Source: Aeromicrobium choanae (lineage in GTDB: Bacteria > Actinomycetota > Actinomycetes > Propionibacteriales > Nocardioidaceae). From it: a stretch of 64,000 nucleotides of DNA. The notes under the pieces are model-generated. The model was not told the DNA's origin, searched no databases, and saw only the letters and a list, made by a program, of their open reading frames with translations. Both the position numbers and the translations under genes were made by a program. The stretch covers positions 2,480,001-2,544,000 of the forward strand of contig NZ_LT796768.1 in NCBI RefSeq assembly GCF_900167475.1. The letters are read 5' to 3'. Positions 1 to 9,460 of this stretch are shown piece by piece. Within the stretch, counting starts at the first letter, position 1, and each line of letters opens with the position of its first letter.

Positions 1-268
1 GACTGCGACCGGTGATCTCGGCCAGGTGTGCGTACTGCACGTTGGTCAGGCCGGCGCCTCGGTCCCCGTGCGGGAGGAAGAGGTTCCACAGACCCTGGTC
101 CTTCGCGACCTTCTTCAGGGACTCGAGGATCGGCGGGTGGAAGTTCGGGTCGCCGGACTCGTCCATCTCGCGGCGGTAGACCGGCTCGGCCGGGTAGACG
201 TGCTCGTCCATGAAGGCGGTGAGTCGCGCGACGTACTCGCGCGTGGTGCTGTCGGGGGTGAAGTCCAT
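1..268 (-). CDS. Acyl-CoA dehydrogenase family protein, N-terminal part (truncated by window edge)
   Basis: Only the first 89 residues lie in the window; the gene continues past base 1. The start is the ATG at 268, with an AAGGA ribosome site 9 bases upstream. The visible part has the helical N-terminal pattern of acyl-CoA dehydrogenases: FMDEHVYPAE near residue 19, then GLWNLFLPHG and GLTNVQYAHLAEITGRS. That pattern is closest to the longer ACAD10/11- and FadE-like members. The family removes alpha,beta hydrogens from acyl-CoA with FAD. Its position at the edge of the catabolic locus suggests a role in beta-oxidation of the acyl product. Substrate length cannot be judged from this fragment. 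Confidence 0.8.
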   Translation of the reverse strand, partial: MDFTPDSTTREYVARLTAFMDEHVYPAEPVYRREMDESGDPNFHPPILESLKKVAKDQGLWNLFLPHGDRGAGLTNVQYAHLAEITGRS

Positions 269-291
269 GGTCTCGTTCCTTGAAGTGGTGG

Positions 292-513
292 TCAGCGCGT
301 GGGGAGGATCGCCCGCGCGCACGGGCGGCAGGAGGCCTCGAGCGCGGGTGCGAAGCCCACGTCCCAGAAGAGCTCCCAGTCCATCGCCGGGGCTCCGCAG
401 GCGCTCTCGGCGGAGCCGAGTCGTCGCGCGTGATGCGTTCCGTACGGCACGCGGGCCGTCCTGCCGTCCCAGGTGCCCCACGTCCCGCGCGGTGCGCTGG
501 CGAAGTAGTCCAT
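292..513 (-). CDS. Small cysteine-containing conserved hypothetical protein
   Basis: A 73-residue protein if started at the internal ATG at 513 (MDYFASAPRG); an upstream ATG at 531 would add six residues. It carries a single Cys in a SACGAP context, then a C-terminal CRPC pair. This resembles the small putative zinc-binding proteins that Actinobacteria often place beside metabolic genes. No catalytic motif is seen. It lies between the binding-protein gene and the acyl-CoA dehydrogenase, on the same strand and 23 bases from the latter, so it may be co-transcribed. Coding status rests on composition and context only. Confidence 0.45.
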   Translation of the reverse strand: MDYFASAPRGTWGTWDGRTARVPYGTHHARRLGSAESACGAPAMDWELFWDVGFAPALEASCRPCARAILPTR

Positions 514-557
514 GTGGGGCCGGCCTCTCATGACGGGGTGCTGCGGGGCGTGAAGAA

Positions 558-585
558 GGGTCGGCGGCCACCGGGCCGCCGACCC
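558..585 (-). terminator. Perfect 12-bp hairpin downstream of the binding-protein gene
   Basis: The arms GGGTCGGCGGCC and GGCCGCCGACCC are exact complements separated by four bases. The hairpin lies 9 bases after the stop of the binding-protein gene. On the minus strand it is followed by CTTCTTC rather than a clean T-run. It could end that transcript or attenuate read-through into the small protein at 292-513. Confidence 0.6.
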
Positions 586-594
586 CTCACGTCG

Positions 595-1701
595 TCAGTT
601 CTCCTGCGCGAAGTCCGCGACGATGTCCTCGTACTTGACCTGGCCTTCCTTCAGCAGGCCGATGCGCACCGCGATCGCCGCCATGCGGTCGAACGCGTCG
701 CGGCTCATGCGCCACTCCGGGTCGGCCTTGGTGATGACGTTCTTCGACCAGTCGTCCACGTAGGCGGCGCTCAGGTCGGCGGCCTTCCCGTCGAACGTGT
801 TCTTGTTGAGGAACGCGGCGGCGTCGTCGGGACGCGCGAGCATCTCGTCCTTGATCGTCGTCTGCAGGGCGAGGTAGTTCTCCACGGCCTTCGGGTTCTT
901 CTTGAGGAAGTCCTCACGCACGACCAGCGGTCCCACCTCCTGGCCGCTGAGGATCTCGGGCGAGGCCGTGTCGGAGTACTCGACGTAGATCGAGCCGCCG
1001 GCCGCCGCTTCCAGCATGCGGCTCGAGGCCCACGTCTGGCTGACGACGGCGTCGACTCGCTTCGCCTTCAGCTGGGCGATCATCGGCGGCATCTGGCCGA
1101 CGGCGAGGCGGGTGACGGAGTCCTTGTCGACGCCGGCCTCCTCGAGCGCGAGGGTGAGCTCCGTGTCGGCTCCCGCTCCGATGGCGGTGACGCCGATCGT
1201 CTTGCCCTCGAGGGCCTTCATCTTCTCCTCGAACGGAGCGTCGGCACCCGGGCCGTCGAAGCCCTCGCGCGTGATGATCGCGTAGGTCACGGTGGGCATC
1301 CGCATGCCGACGATGATCGGCCGCTTGCCCTTCTGGCCGTTGGCGAAGGAGGCCATCGTCAGCAGGGTGTCCTGCTGCATCGCGTCGATCGCGCCGGAGG
1401 CCAGCAGCTGCGATCCCTGGACGCCGTTCTGCGGGTAGATGAACTTGTCGACCTTGAGGTCGTGCTTGGCGAAGAGCTTCTCGTTGAGCGCGAACTCGTC
1501 CATGAGGTAGACGTCGCTGGGCGAGGAGGCGATCTTCATCGCGACGGGCTCGCCGTTGCCTCCGTCCGCGGCCTCGCCGGACGAGCCGCAGGCGGCGAGC
1601 AGCAGGCCCATCGCGACGACTGCCGACGTGGCCTGGACGACCGTGCGACGGGGGTGGCGGGACCGGCTGCGGGTGACTCTTCCGGCGGTGATGCGGAACA
1701 T
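595..1701 (-). CDS. NitT/TauT-type ABC transporter substrate-binding lipoprotein
   Basis: A 368-residue binding protein starting at the ATG at 1701 (MFRITAG), with GGAGAG just upstream. A frame open to 1764 is rejected because it would place 21 residues before the signal peptide. The N-terminus is Arg-rich, then a hydrophobic stretch ends in the lipobox LAAC with lipidated Cys38. The mature part has the bilobal NMT1/SsuA-like pattern (ASGAIDAMQQDTLLTMASF, GKTIGVTAIGAGADTELTL). It presumably delivers the pathway substrate to the permease at 19091 and ATPase at 17197, which lie 16-18 kb away in the same locus. A LysR-type palindrome lies about 135 bases upstream of the start. Confidence 0.88.
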   Translation of the reverse strand: MFRITAGRVTRSRSRHPRRTVVQATSAVVAMGLLLAACGSSGEAADGGNGEPVAMKIASSPSDVYLMDEFALNEKLFAKHDLKVDKFIYPQNGVQGSQLLASGAIDAMQQDTLLTMASFANGQKGKRPIIVGMRMPTVTYAIITREGFDGPGADAPFEEKMKALEGKTIGVTAIGAGADTELTLALEEAGVDKDSVTRLAVGQMPPMIAQLKAKRVDAVVSQTWASSRMLEAAAGGSIYVEYSDTASPEILSGQEVGPLVVREDFLKKNPKAVENYLALQTTIKDEMLARPDDAAAFLNKNTFDGKAADLSAAYVDDWSKNVITKADPEWRMSRDAFDRMAAIAVRIGLLKEGQVKYEDIVADFAQEN

Positions 1702-1763
1702 GTGCTCTCCTTGGCTTCTGACCCCGGGGGGACCAGGTCGTGGGGTGGTGCTGGGGCGAAGCA

Positions 1764-1819
1764 AGTGACGTGGATCACTCTTTTCGATACCGCGAGTGTG
1801 GTGCGATTTTCTCTGTCAA
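1764..1819 (-). promoter_or_regulatory. Putative promoter region of the binding-protein gene (-35 TTGACA) with GTGA-N6-TCAC element
   Basis: Read on the minus strand, a perfect TTGACA lies at 1819-1814, just downstream of the palindrome at 1835-1853. I cannot see a convincing -10 at 17 bases. Further on, 1765-1778 reads GTGACGTGGATCAC. It matches 12 of 14 positions of the complement of 18122-18135, which lies beside the third palindrome. It may be a second binding element. Confidence 0.35.
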
Positions 1820-1834
1820 GTCAATGAAAATCGG

Positions 1835-1853
1835 GCCTATCACCCTGATAGGC
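1835..1853. promoter_or_regulatory. 19-bp T-N11-A palindrome (operator copy 1)
   Basis: The site is GCCTATCACCCTGATAGGC: perfect 8-bp arms around CCC. Its core TATC-N5-GATA has the T-N11-A geometry of LysR-type regulator boxes. It lies upstream of the binding-protein gene, immediately before a TTGACA hexamer. Near-identical copies are at 4127 and 18164. The LysR gene at 11806-12732 is the obvious candidate regulator. Confidence 0.7.
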
Positions 1854-1861
1854 AAGCGGGT

Positions 1862-3064
1862 TCACGACAGATGCAGGCGCAGGGGGATCGAGCCCCATCC
1901 GCGCAGCGTGTTGTTGTGCTGACGCGTCGGGGGCGCGGCCAGTTCGATGCGGTCGACCCGCTCGAGGAGGACGTTCAGCAGCGACTCGGCCTGGAGCCGG
2001 GCGACGTGCTGCCCGACGCACTGGTGGATGCCCATCCCGAAGGCCAGGTGGCCCGACGGATCGCGTCGCAGGTCGAAGCGGTCGGGGTCCTCCCACCGGC
2101 GCGGATCGCGGTTGGCGGCGCCGTAGCAGATCAGCACGCGACGGCCCTCGGGCAGCGTCTCGCCGCCCAGGGTGACGGTGGCCGCGCTCTTGCGGAACAG
2201 CATCTGCACGGGCGACTCCCAGCGAAGGGCCTCGTCGAACGCGACGCGGGCCAGGTGCGGATCCGACTTCAGCAGCTCCCACTGGTCCGGGTGCGTGGCG
2301 AAGGCGTAGAGGACCGCGGAGAGTCCGTAGACGGTGGTGTCCACGCCGGCAGACAACAGCGACCGGGTGAGCAGCGGGGCCTGCTCGTGCAGGATGTCGC
2401 CGCGGTCCGCCGCGGCCCAGATGTCCGCGCCGAAGCCCTGCGGCTCCAGGGCGTCGCGCTGGCAGGCGCCATTGGCCCACTCGGCGAGCTGGGGGGCCCG
2501 GGCCTCGCCCTTCTTGACCAGGTCGTTGCGCGGTCCGCCGGAGTTGAAGACGTGATCGGCGTAGGCGGTGAGGTTCTCCCGGCCGCAGACCCCGGCCGCG
2601 TCGGCGAAGAAGTTGACGGGGAAGACCTTGCCGACGTCCTGGTAGCCGTCGATCGCGACGTGACCGTCCTCGGCGCGCTCGGCGACGAGGCCGTCGATCA
2701 GCGCCGCGGCCTGCCGCGAGCACTCATCGGCCATCGGGCGCATGGCGCGGGCCGACATGACGTCGGCGAGGACCTCACGCGGTGCGTCGTGCCGGGGCGG
2801 GTCGGTCTCCAGCAGTCCGGTCGTGCGCCACGGCTCGTTGAGTCCGACGCCGTTGCCCGAGACCAGCTCCTGCCAGTTGGCGAGCACGGTGCGCACCTCG
2901 TCGTAGCGGGACACGACGTGCACGTCGTAGTGCGACAGGTAGGCGATGGGACCGGCCGCGAGGAGTCGCCGGTGGAAGGGGACGGGGTCCTCCAGGATCT
3001 CGGGGGAGAACGGATCCTCGTCGAAGACGGGAAGGGGAGAGGTGGGCATGGCGCCAGTGGTCAT
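1862..3064 (-). CDS. Cytochrome P450, CYP199-like (aromatic O-dealkylase/hydroxylase family)
   Basis: A 400-residue soluble bacterial P450 starting at the ATG at 3064 with AGGAGC upstream. Visible landmarks are the I-helix AGVDTT at 239-244 (acid-alcohol pair Asp242/Thr243), ExxR at Glu278-Arg281 and the heme loop FGMGIHQCVG with ligand Cys349. Blocks such as GVGLNEPWR, LLETDPPRHD, RSLLSAGVDTT and NNTLRGWGSIPL closely resemble CYP199A enzymes, which demethylate or hydroxylate para-substituted benzoates. As I remember those enzymes, an Arg precedes the GVGL motif; here it is Asn72. A non-carboxylate substrate is therefore possible. It lies 9 bases after the reductase gene, so the two are surely co-transcribed and partnered. 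Confidence 0.9.
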   Translation of the reverse strand: MTTGAMPTSPLPVFDEDPFSPEILEDPVPFHRRLLAAGPIAYLSHYDVHVVSRYDEVRTVLANWQELVSGNGVGLNEPWRTTGLLETDPPRHDAPREVLADVMSARAMRPMADECSRQAAALIDGLVAERAEDGHVAIDGYQDVGKVFPVNFFADAAGVCGRENLTAYADHVFNSGGPRNDLVKKGEARAPQLAEWANGACQRDALEPQGFGADIWAAADRGDILHEQAPLLTRSLLSAGVDTTVYGLSAVLYAFATHPDQWELLKSDPHLARVAFDEALRWESPVQMLFRKSAATVTLGGETLPEGRRVLICYGAANRDPRRWEDPDRFDLRRDPSGHLAFGMGIHQCVGQHVARLQAESLLNVLLERVDRIELAAPPTRQHNNTLRGWGSIPLRLHLS

Positions 3065-3073
3065 CGGTCGCTC

Positions 3074-4099
3074 CTAGAGGTCCAGCACGAGTCGTTCGGT
3101 CACGGCGCGCGAGACGCACACGAACATGCGGTCGTTCTCGGCGCGTTCGGCATCGGAGAGCAGGGAGTCGCGGTGGTCGGGGACGCCGGCGAGCACGCCG
3201 ACCTCGCAGGTCCCGCAGACGCCCATGGAGCACGAGGCCAGCACCGGGCTGCCGGCCTCGGCCACGGCCTGAAGCACCGATTCGCTCGGAGTGACCGTGA
3301 TGGTCTTGCCCGACCGGGCCAGCTCCACGGTGAAGGGCCCCGAGCGCACCGGGGGAGCCTGCTCGACTGCGGCGAACCGCTCGAAGCGGACGGTTCCCGT
3401 GGGCCACGCCGAGGTGGCCGACTCGATCGCGGCGAGCAGCGGCTCGGGTCCGCAGGAGTAGATCTTCGTGCCCTCCACGGGCTCGGCGTACTCCGACAGG
3501 TCCAGGTGTCCGAACTCGTCCTGGGGCCGGGCCATGACGCGGTCGCCGTACGGGGCGAGCTCATCCAGGAAGGCCATCGAGGCGCGGGTCCGGCCGCCGT
3601 AGAGCAGCCGCCAGTCGACGCCCATCCGCTCGGCGGCGTCGATCATCGTCATGATCGGCGTGATGCCGATGCCTCCGGCGATGAACTCGTAGCGCTGGGC
3701 CGAGGCGAGCGAGAAGTGATTGCGCGGCGTGCCGATGCGGATCAGGTCGCCCTCGGCGAGCTCGTCGTGCAGGTAGATCGAACCGCCGCGTGAGACGGGC
3801 TCACGCAGGACCGCGATCTGGTAGGAGTACGCGTCCCAGCGGTCGCCGCACAGGGAGTACTGGCGGATCGCGTTGGACCCGTCGGGCTGAGGGACGACCA
3901 CATCGATGTGGGACCCGGGGGTCCAGTCGGGCAGCCGGCCGCGCGCGGGATCGACCAGGGTGAGCCGGACGACGCCCTCGGCGGGGAAGTCCGCGCGGGC
4001 GACCCGGACGGAGTCCTTGCCGAGCAGGTCGGGATTCGAGTGCGAAGCATCCTCACGGGACGCCTCGGTGGAGGTGGTCACGTGAGCGACGCTACCCAC
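3074..4099 (-). CDS. Vanillate-demethylase-type oxidoreductase (flavin/NAD(P)H/[2Fe-2S] reductase)
   Basis: A 341-residue phthalate-dioxygenase-reductase-type protein. The order is flavin domain with RQYSLCG near residue 100, NAD(P)-binding GGIGITPIMTM, then a C-terminal plant-type ferredoxin domain with the exact C-x4-C-x2-C-x29-C spacing. It should pass electrons from NAD(P)H through flavin and 2Fe-2S to the P450 encoded next. The start is uncertain: GTG at 4099 or GTG at 4081 (VTTSTEAS); neither has a strong ribosome site. It is the first gene of the minus-strand unit driven from the divergent region holding operator copy 2. Confidence 0.87.
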   Translation of the reverse strand: MGSVAHVTTSTEASREDASHSNPDLLGKDSVRVARADFPAEGVVRLTLVDPARGRLPDWTPGSHIDVVVPQPDGSNAIRQYSLCGDRWDAYSYQIAVLREPVSRGGSIYLHDELAEGDLIRIGTPRNHFSLASAQRYEFIAGGIGITPIMTMIDAAERMGVDWRLLYGGRTRASMAFLDELAPYGDRVMARPQDEFGHLDLSEYAEPVEGTKIYSCGPEPLLAAIESATSAWPTGTVRFERFAAVEQAPPVRSGPFTVELARSGKTITVTPSESVLQAVAEAGSPVLASCSMGVCGTCEVGVLAGVPDHRDSLLSDAERAENDRMFVCVSRAVTERLVLDL

Positions 4100-4126
4100 G
4101 CGAAGCGATGTGACCTAGGTCTCAAG

Positions 4127-4145
4127 GCGTATCGCCGTGATAGGT
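4127..4145. promoter_or_regulatory. T-N11-A palindrome (operator copy 2) in divergent promoter
   Basis: The site is GCGTATCGCCGTGATAGGT, matching copy 1 in the TATC-N5-GATAGG core. It lies between the reductase/P450 unit (minus) and the 4226-5867 operon (plus), so it could control both. A GTGACCTAGGTCTC element follows at 4110-4123 on the reductase side. Confidence 0.65.
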
Positions 4146-4225
4146 GCGCAGCGGTTACCGGTGCCGTCCGCCGCTGCTTGACTACGACCGATTTCCCCAC
4201 CGCCCCCTGCAGGAAGCGACGCCCG

Positions 4226-4759
4226 ATGAATCACCTGAACTTCCGGCTCGACGTCTACGGCGAGCCGACCGACGAGCAGGAGGACGTGCTGTTCCGTCGC
4301 GTCATGCCCGCGGACGATCCCACGTGGCTGCGCCTCTCCGACGATGGCGCCGATCCCGTCGGTCCGGTCGCGGACCGGATGGTCGTCGGCTCGGTCGTCG
4401 GCGACGACCGGCAGCCCGGTGCCGCCGTCGCGGGCCTGGTGTCGCTGATCTGGTACGACGTCCCCACCGACGAGGCGAGCGCGTTCGAGGACTGGTTCGC
4501 CCAGGAGCACGCGCCGATCCTGCTGCGCGAGCCGGCGTGGCTGCGCTGCCGGCGCGTCCGTGTCGCGCAGGACACCGCGGGCTCGGACGTGACCCACCTG
4601 GTGGTCCACGAGCTGGCCGACCGGACCGCGCTGTCCTCGCCCCACATGGAGGCGGCCCGCGCGACCCCGGCCCGCGCGGACATGGCGGCGCGCCCGTGGT
4701 TCGCCGCGAACGTGATGGAGCTGTTCGAGCGCGAGGCCCCGGCGGGAGCGACCTCGTGA
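4226..4759 (+). CDS. EthD-like/dimeric alpha-beta barrel hypothetical protein
   Basis: 177 residues from the ATG at 4226, with AGGAAG 9 bases upstream. The middle holds a pattern typical of EthD-like or ferredoxin-fold dimeric barrels: SLIWYDVPTDEASAFEDWF, then QEHAPILLREPAWLR. In that family the WY and EH residues line a small-molecule pocket. No metal or cofactor motif is seen. It is the first gene of a tightly coupled three-gene operon (GTGA overlap with the next) and may act as an accessory or isomerase-like enzyme of the pathway. Function is inferred only from fold resemblance. Confidence 0.65.
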   Translation: MNHLNFRLDVYGEPTDEQEDVLFRRVMPADDPTWLRLSDDGADPVGPVADRMVVGSVVGDDRQPGAAVAGLVSLIWYDVPTDEASAFEDWFAQEHAPILLREPAWLRCRRVRVAQDTAGSDVTHLVVHELADRTALSSPHMEAARATPARADMAARPWFAANVMELFEREAPAGATS

Positions 4760-5403
4760 ACACCGACCAGCTGCTGCTGGGCCTGGAGAACAAGCTCCGC
4801 CCCGAGCACACCGCCCTGCTGATCGTGGACATGCAGAACGACTTCTGCAGCCCCGGCGGATTCATCGACCGGTCGACCGCCTTCGACGCCTCCTCCACCG
4901 ATGGCATCGTGGGGAGCATCCAACGCCTGCGCGAGGCCGCTGCGGCCCGGGGTGTGCTGACGGTCCACATCACGTCCCGCTTCGACGAGCCCAGCCTCAA
5001 CGCCCCGGCGCGCGAGCGTCTCGTGCGCAAGGGGATGGAGCCGTACTGCGTGCCCGGCACGTGGGGTGCCCAGATCATCGACGCGCTGGCCCCCACCCCG
5101 GCCGAGCGGACGCTGGTCAAGACGGCGTACGACGGGTTCTACGGCACGGGGCTCGACGCGCTGCTGGCCGAGTCCGGCATCGCGACGGTCGTCGTGACCG
5201 GCCTGGCCACCGACAACTGCGTGGCGGCCACGGCCAAGAGCGCGTTCTACCGCGGCCACTATGTGGTCCTGCCCTCCGATGCCTGCACGTCCGGAACACC
5301 TCAGCAGCAGAGCGCCGCGCTCACGATCGCCGACCATGCCTTCGCCGAGATCTCCGACGCCGGCACGGTGTGCGAGCACTGGTCCGCCGGGAGCTCCTCA
5401 TGA
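4756..5403 (+). CDS. Isochorismatase-family cysteine hydrolase
   Basis: 215 residues from a GTG at 4756 that overlaps the previous stop (GTGA). The catalytic triad of the isochorismatase/nicotinamidase superfamily is visible: Asp25 in VDMQNDFC, Lys122 in VKTAYDGF and Cys155 in ATDNCVAATA. Such enzymes hydrolyse amides (nicotinamide, N-carbamoyl compounds, maleamate) or vinyl ethers (isochorismate). In this operon it may cleave an amide or enol-type intermediate. The cis-peptide region before the Cys (GLATDNC) is intact, so it should be active. Exact substrate unknown. Confidence 0.85.
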   Translation: MNTDQLLLGLENKLRPEHTALLIVDMQNDFCSPGGFIDRSTAFDASSTDGIVGSIQRLREAAAARGVLTVHITSRFDEPSLNAPARERLVRKGMEPYCVPGTWGAQIIDALAPTPAERTLVKTAYDGFYGTGLDALLAESGIATVVVTGLATDNCVAATAKSAFYRGHYVVLPSDACTSGTPQQQSAALTIADHAFAEISDAGTVCEHWSAGSSS

Positions 5404-5867
5404 TCGGCCGCGGCACCGCCTGGCGGCGTCGGCGAGAGGCACGCGACCGCTCCGAGATCTGGGCGCTCCAGGTGCGGTACGCGGGAGCCTGCGACCGCGC
5501 CGACCTGGCCGCGATCGAGGGCTGCTTCACCCCGACGGCTCAGTGCACCTACAACGGGGACCGGCTCTCCCCGGGTCGGGCCGGCGTCACCCAGTACCTC
5601 CGGTCGCGTGCCGCCCTGATGGCCGAGGCGGGCACGCCCGACTTCGCGATCCACCTGGTGGCGAACGTGGAGGTCGATTTCCACCGCGCGAGCGCCCACG
5701 CCTGGACTTATGGGGTCCGGTACGTCGGGCGGACGACGGACGCGGGACAGGTGCTGGAGACCCGGGGGCTCGTCTACGACGACGTCCTCGTGCGGCACGA
5801 GGGTGCGTGGATGGTCCAGCAGCGCGAGCTCCGGGCGCTGTGGGACACCACGCAGCCCGCGCGCTAG
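5400..5867 (+). CDS. SnoaL/NTF2-like polyketide-cyclase-fold protein
   Basis: 155 residues from an ATG at 5400 that overlaps the isochorismatase stop by four bases. After an Arg-rich start it shows the SnoaL-like pattern: IWALQVRYAGACDRADLAAIEGCF, a central AIHLVANVEVDF strand and a final QRELRALWDT strand. The family includes isomerases, cyclases, dehydratases and the small subunits of ring-hydroxylating oxygenases. No oxygenase large subunit is nearby, so a lyase or isomerase role is more likely than a structural one. It is the last gene of the 4226-5867 operon and ends 13 bases from the convergent gene. Confidence 0.7.
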   Translation: MIGRGTAWRRRREARDRSEIWALQVRYAGACDRADLAAIEGCFTPTAQCTYNGDRLSPGRAGVTQYLRSRAALMAEAGTPDFAIHLVANVEVDFHRASAHAWTYGVRYVGRTTDAGQVLETRGLVYDDVLVRHEGAWMVQQRELRALWDTTQPAR

Positions 5868-5880
5868 ACCTCGGCCGACG

Positions 5881-6318
5881 TCAGTCGCGGCGGATGGAGG
5901 CCGTGGCCGGCCCCTTCAGCGCGAGGTGGCTCACGCCGGCGACGGCGCAGTCCTCGTCCTGCTGGGCGCTGCCGCCGCCGACGCCCACGGCACCGACGTG
6001 GACGCCGTCGACGAAGATCGGCACGGCTCCCTGGCAGTAGATGATGTGGCCGCCCTCGGCTTCGGCGATCGCCGGCATGATCGGCACGTGGGCCAGTTCG
6101 GCGACGACGCCGCTCGGGCGGGCGAAGGCCGCTGACGCGACCGCCTTGCCCTGCGATCCGTAGCCGGCGGCCCAGTGGCCGCCGTCCATGCGCTGGAAGG
6201 CGAGCAGCCGGCCGCCGGGATCGCAGATGGAGACGCTGATCCGCAGGCCCTGGTCGGCGGCGTGGCGCATCGCGCCCTCGGTGACGAGGTTCGCGTGCTC
6301 GAGCGTGAGTGTGGTCAT
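5881..6318 (-). CDS. GlcG/HbpS-family (DUF336) protein
   Basis: 145 residues from the ATG at 6318. It shows the GlcG/HbpS signature: an early ISVSICDPGGRLLAFQRMDG, then GYGSQGKAVASAAF, GAVPIFVDGVHVGAVGVGGG and the acidic QQDEDCAVAG end. HbpS of Streptomyces binds heme outside the cell, but this copy has no signal peptide. Cytosolic GlcG relatives occur in many catabolic clusters with unclear roles. It is the last gene of the five-gene minus-strand unit that also encodes the acyl-CoA synthetase and carboxylase, 6 bases after the carrier-protein gene. It may be a small-molecule or cofactor-binding accessory. Confidence 0.75.
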   Translation of the reverse strand: MTTLTLEHANLVTEGAMRHAADQGLRISVSICDPGGRLLAFQRMDGGHWAAGYGSQGKAVASAAFARPSGVVAELAHVPIMPAIAEAEGGHIIYCQGAVPIFVDGVHVGAVGVGGGSAQQDEDCAVAGVSHLALKGPATASIRRD

Positions 6319-6324
6319 GGCGGG

Positions 6325-6546
6325 TCAGCTCGTCTCGATGTCGGCGATGGCCTGGCCGGGCGAGACCATCTCGCCCTCGGCGACGTGGACGGCCACGATG
6401 GTGCCGCTGGACTCCGTCAGCACGGGGATCTCCATCTTCATGGACTCGAGGATCGCGATCGTGGCGTCCTCCTCGACCGTGTCGCCGGCCTGGACGAGGA
6501 TCTTCCAGACGTTGGCGGCCAGGTCGGCGTGGATGGTCTCGGGCAT
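6325..6546 (-). CDS. Stand-alone biotin carboxyl carrier protein
   Basis: 73 residues, essentially one biotinyl domain. The biotin attachment motif ESMKMEI places the modified lysine at 37. The start is taken as the ATG at 6546 because AGGAG lies 7 bases upstream. An ATG at 6564, overlapping the stop of the biotin carboxylase gene, would add six residues and is possible by coupling. It carries carboxybiotin between the carboxylase at 6561 and the transferase at 7928. In most actinobacterial acyl-CoA carboxylases this domain is fused to the carboxylase, so a free carrier is unusual. Confidence 0.88.
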   Translation of the reverse strand: MPETIHADLAANVWKILVQAGDTVEEDATIAILESMKMEIPVLTESSGTIVAVHVAEGEMVSPGQAIADIETS

Positions 6547-6560
6547 GGTGGTGCTCCTGT

Positions 6561-7922
<1,362 letters not shown>

Positions 7923-7927
7923 CGCGC

Positions 7928-9460
7928 TCACCAGCTCGTCGGCCACGAGCTGAGCAGGTGCTCGCCCACGCCGTGGGTCCGTCGCAGCTGGTGGTCACGC
8001 AGCGAGTCGATGAGGAAGCGGCGGGTGTCGGCCGGGTCGATGACCTCCTGGACGCCGAAGACGCGCGCGGCGTCGTAGCCGGTGGACTCCCGCGCCATCT
8101 CGTCGAAGCGGCGCTCGAACGCCTCGGGATCCTTGTCCGGGTCGATCCCGTGGACGACGCCGACGGCGGACCGGGGGTCCATGAAGCTGATCTCGGCGGT
8201 CCACCAGGCCGCGGCGGCGTCCGTGGTGAGGCCGCCGCCCATGTTGGCGTAGGCCTGACCGTAGTTCTTGCGCAGCATGACCGTCGCGGTGGGCACCGTC
8301 ACCAGCGCCAGGGCGTTCATCCAGTTGATGATCTTGCCGGCGGCCCGGCCGTGCTCGGCCTCCAGGCCGATCAGGAAGCCCGGCTGGTCGACGAGGAACA
8401 CCAGCGGGATGTTGTACGAGTCGCACAGCACGAGGAAGCTGATGACCTTGTCGATCGCGTCGGTGTCGATCGCGCCGCCCTTGAACATCGGGTTGTTCGC
8501 CACGACGCCCACGCTGCGACCGTCGATGCGCACGAGGCTCGTGATCATGTTCTTCGCGAACGCGGCCTTGATGGGGAAGACGGAGTCGGTGTCGGCGATG
8601 ATGTCGACGACCTTGCGCATGTCGTAGACCTGCGCTCGCGACACCGGGACGATCTCGGTCAGCTCCTGGGCCTTCTGGCCCGAGCCCGGCGACACGGCTG
8701 CGACCGGGGGCGCCTCGCCGTTGTGGGAGGGCAGGTACGACAGGAAGGTCTTCACCAGCTCGATCGCCTCCTCATCGGAGTCGGCCACGGCGTCGGCGAA
8801 GCCGGTGATGCGCGAGTGCACCTTCCAGCCGCCGAGCTCCTCGCGGTCCACGGTCTGACCCGTCGCGCGGCTGACCAGCCCGGGGCTCGAGACGGCCATG
8901 ACCGCGCCCTTGCGGAACACCGCGAAGTCGGACGAGACCGTGTGCCAGGCGGCCGACCCGAAGGCGTAGCCGAAGACAGCGGAGACCCACGGGCTCTCGC
9001 GGCGGCGCAGGAAGCGCGTTTTCTCGTTCCCGCCACCCATGCCGGTGCCGCCCATGATGTCGGGCATGCGGACGCCGGTGGACTCCGCCAGGTAGACCAG
9101 CGGCAGGCCGCGCTGGGCCGCCATGGCCTTCATGTAGGCCATCTTCTTGTTGCTGACGTTGCCGCTGGAGGCGCCCTTCACCGTGAAGTCGTAGGCGATG
9201 ACGCCCGCCGTGCGGCCGTCGATCTCGCCCGTTCCGGTGACCTTGCCGTCCGCCGGCGTCGCGTGGCGGTCGGAGTCGAACTGGGAGGTCGCGAACAGAC
9301 CGCTCTCGCGGAACGACTCCTTGTCGAACAGCACGTCCACGCGCTCGCGGGCGTTCAGCTCGCCCTTGTCAGCGCGGGCCTGCAGCTTCTTGGGGCCACC
9401 CATCGCGAGGGCGGCATCACGACGCTCCTCGTGGGCGGAGGCGAATTCGGAGTGGGGCAT
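7928..9460 (-). CDS. Acyl-CoA carboxylase carboxyltransferase (beta) subunit
   Basis: 510 residues from the ATG at 9460, which overlaps the previous stop by one base. It has the two crotonase-fold halves of PccB/MccB/AccD-type transferases: N-terminal ARERVDVLFDKESF, KGASSGNVSNKKMAYMKAMA, then C-terminal VDQPGFLIGLEAE and RKNYGQAYANMGGG. It moves the carboxyl from biotin to an acyl-CoA. The linkage to an acyl-CoA synthetase suggests it carboxylates that enzyme's product or propionyl-CoA released later. Specificity cannot be read by eye; a ketone or branched acyl acceptor is possible. Confidence 0.9.
   Translation of the reverse strand: MPHSEFASAHEERRDAALAMGGPKKLQARADKGELNARERVDVLFDKESFRESGLFATSQFDSDRHATPADGKVTGTGEIDGRTAGVIAYDFTVKGASSGNVSNKKMAYMKAMAAQRGLPLVYLAESTGVRMPDIMGGTGMGGGNEKTRFLRRRESPWVSAVFGYAFGSAAWHTVSSDFAVFRKGAVMAVSSPGLVSRATGQTVDREELGGWKVHSRITGFADAVADSDEEAIELVKTFLSYLPSHNGEAPPVAAVSPGSGQKAQELTEIVPVSRAQVYDMRKVVDIIADTDSVFPIKAAFAKNMITSLVRIDGRSVGVVANNPMFKGGAIDTDAIDKVISFLVLCDSYNIPLVFLVDQPGFLIGLEAEHGRAAGKIINWMNALALVTVPTATVMLRKNYGQAYANMGGGLTTDAAAAWWTAEISFMDPRSAVGVVHGIDPDKDPEAFERRFDEMARESTGYDAARVFGVQEVIDPADTRRFLIDSLRDHQLRRTHGVGEHLLSSWPTSW

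Noticed and set aside
280..1827. A long plus-strand open frame across the binding-protein gene
   Set aside because: It is antisense to a clear lipoprotein-signal binding protein and has the Arg/Val/Leu-rich composition of a GC-rich shadow frame.
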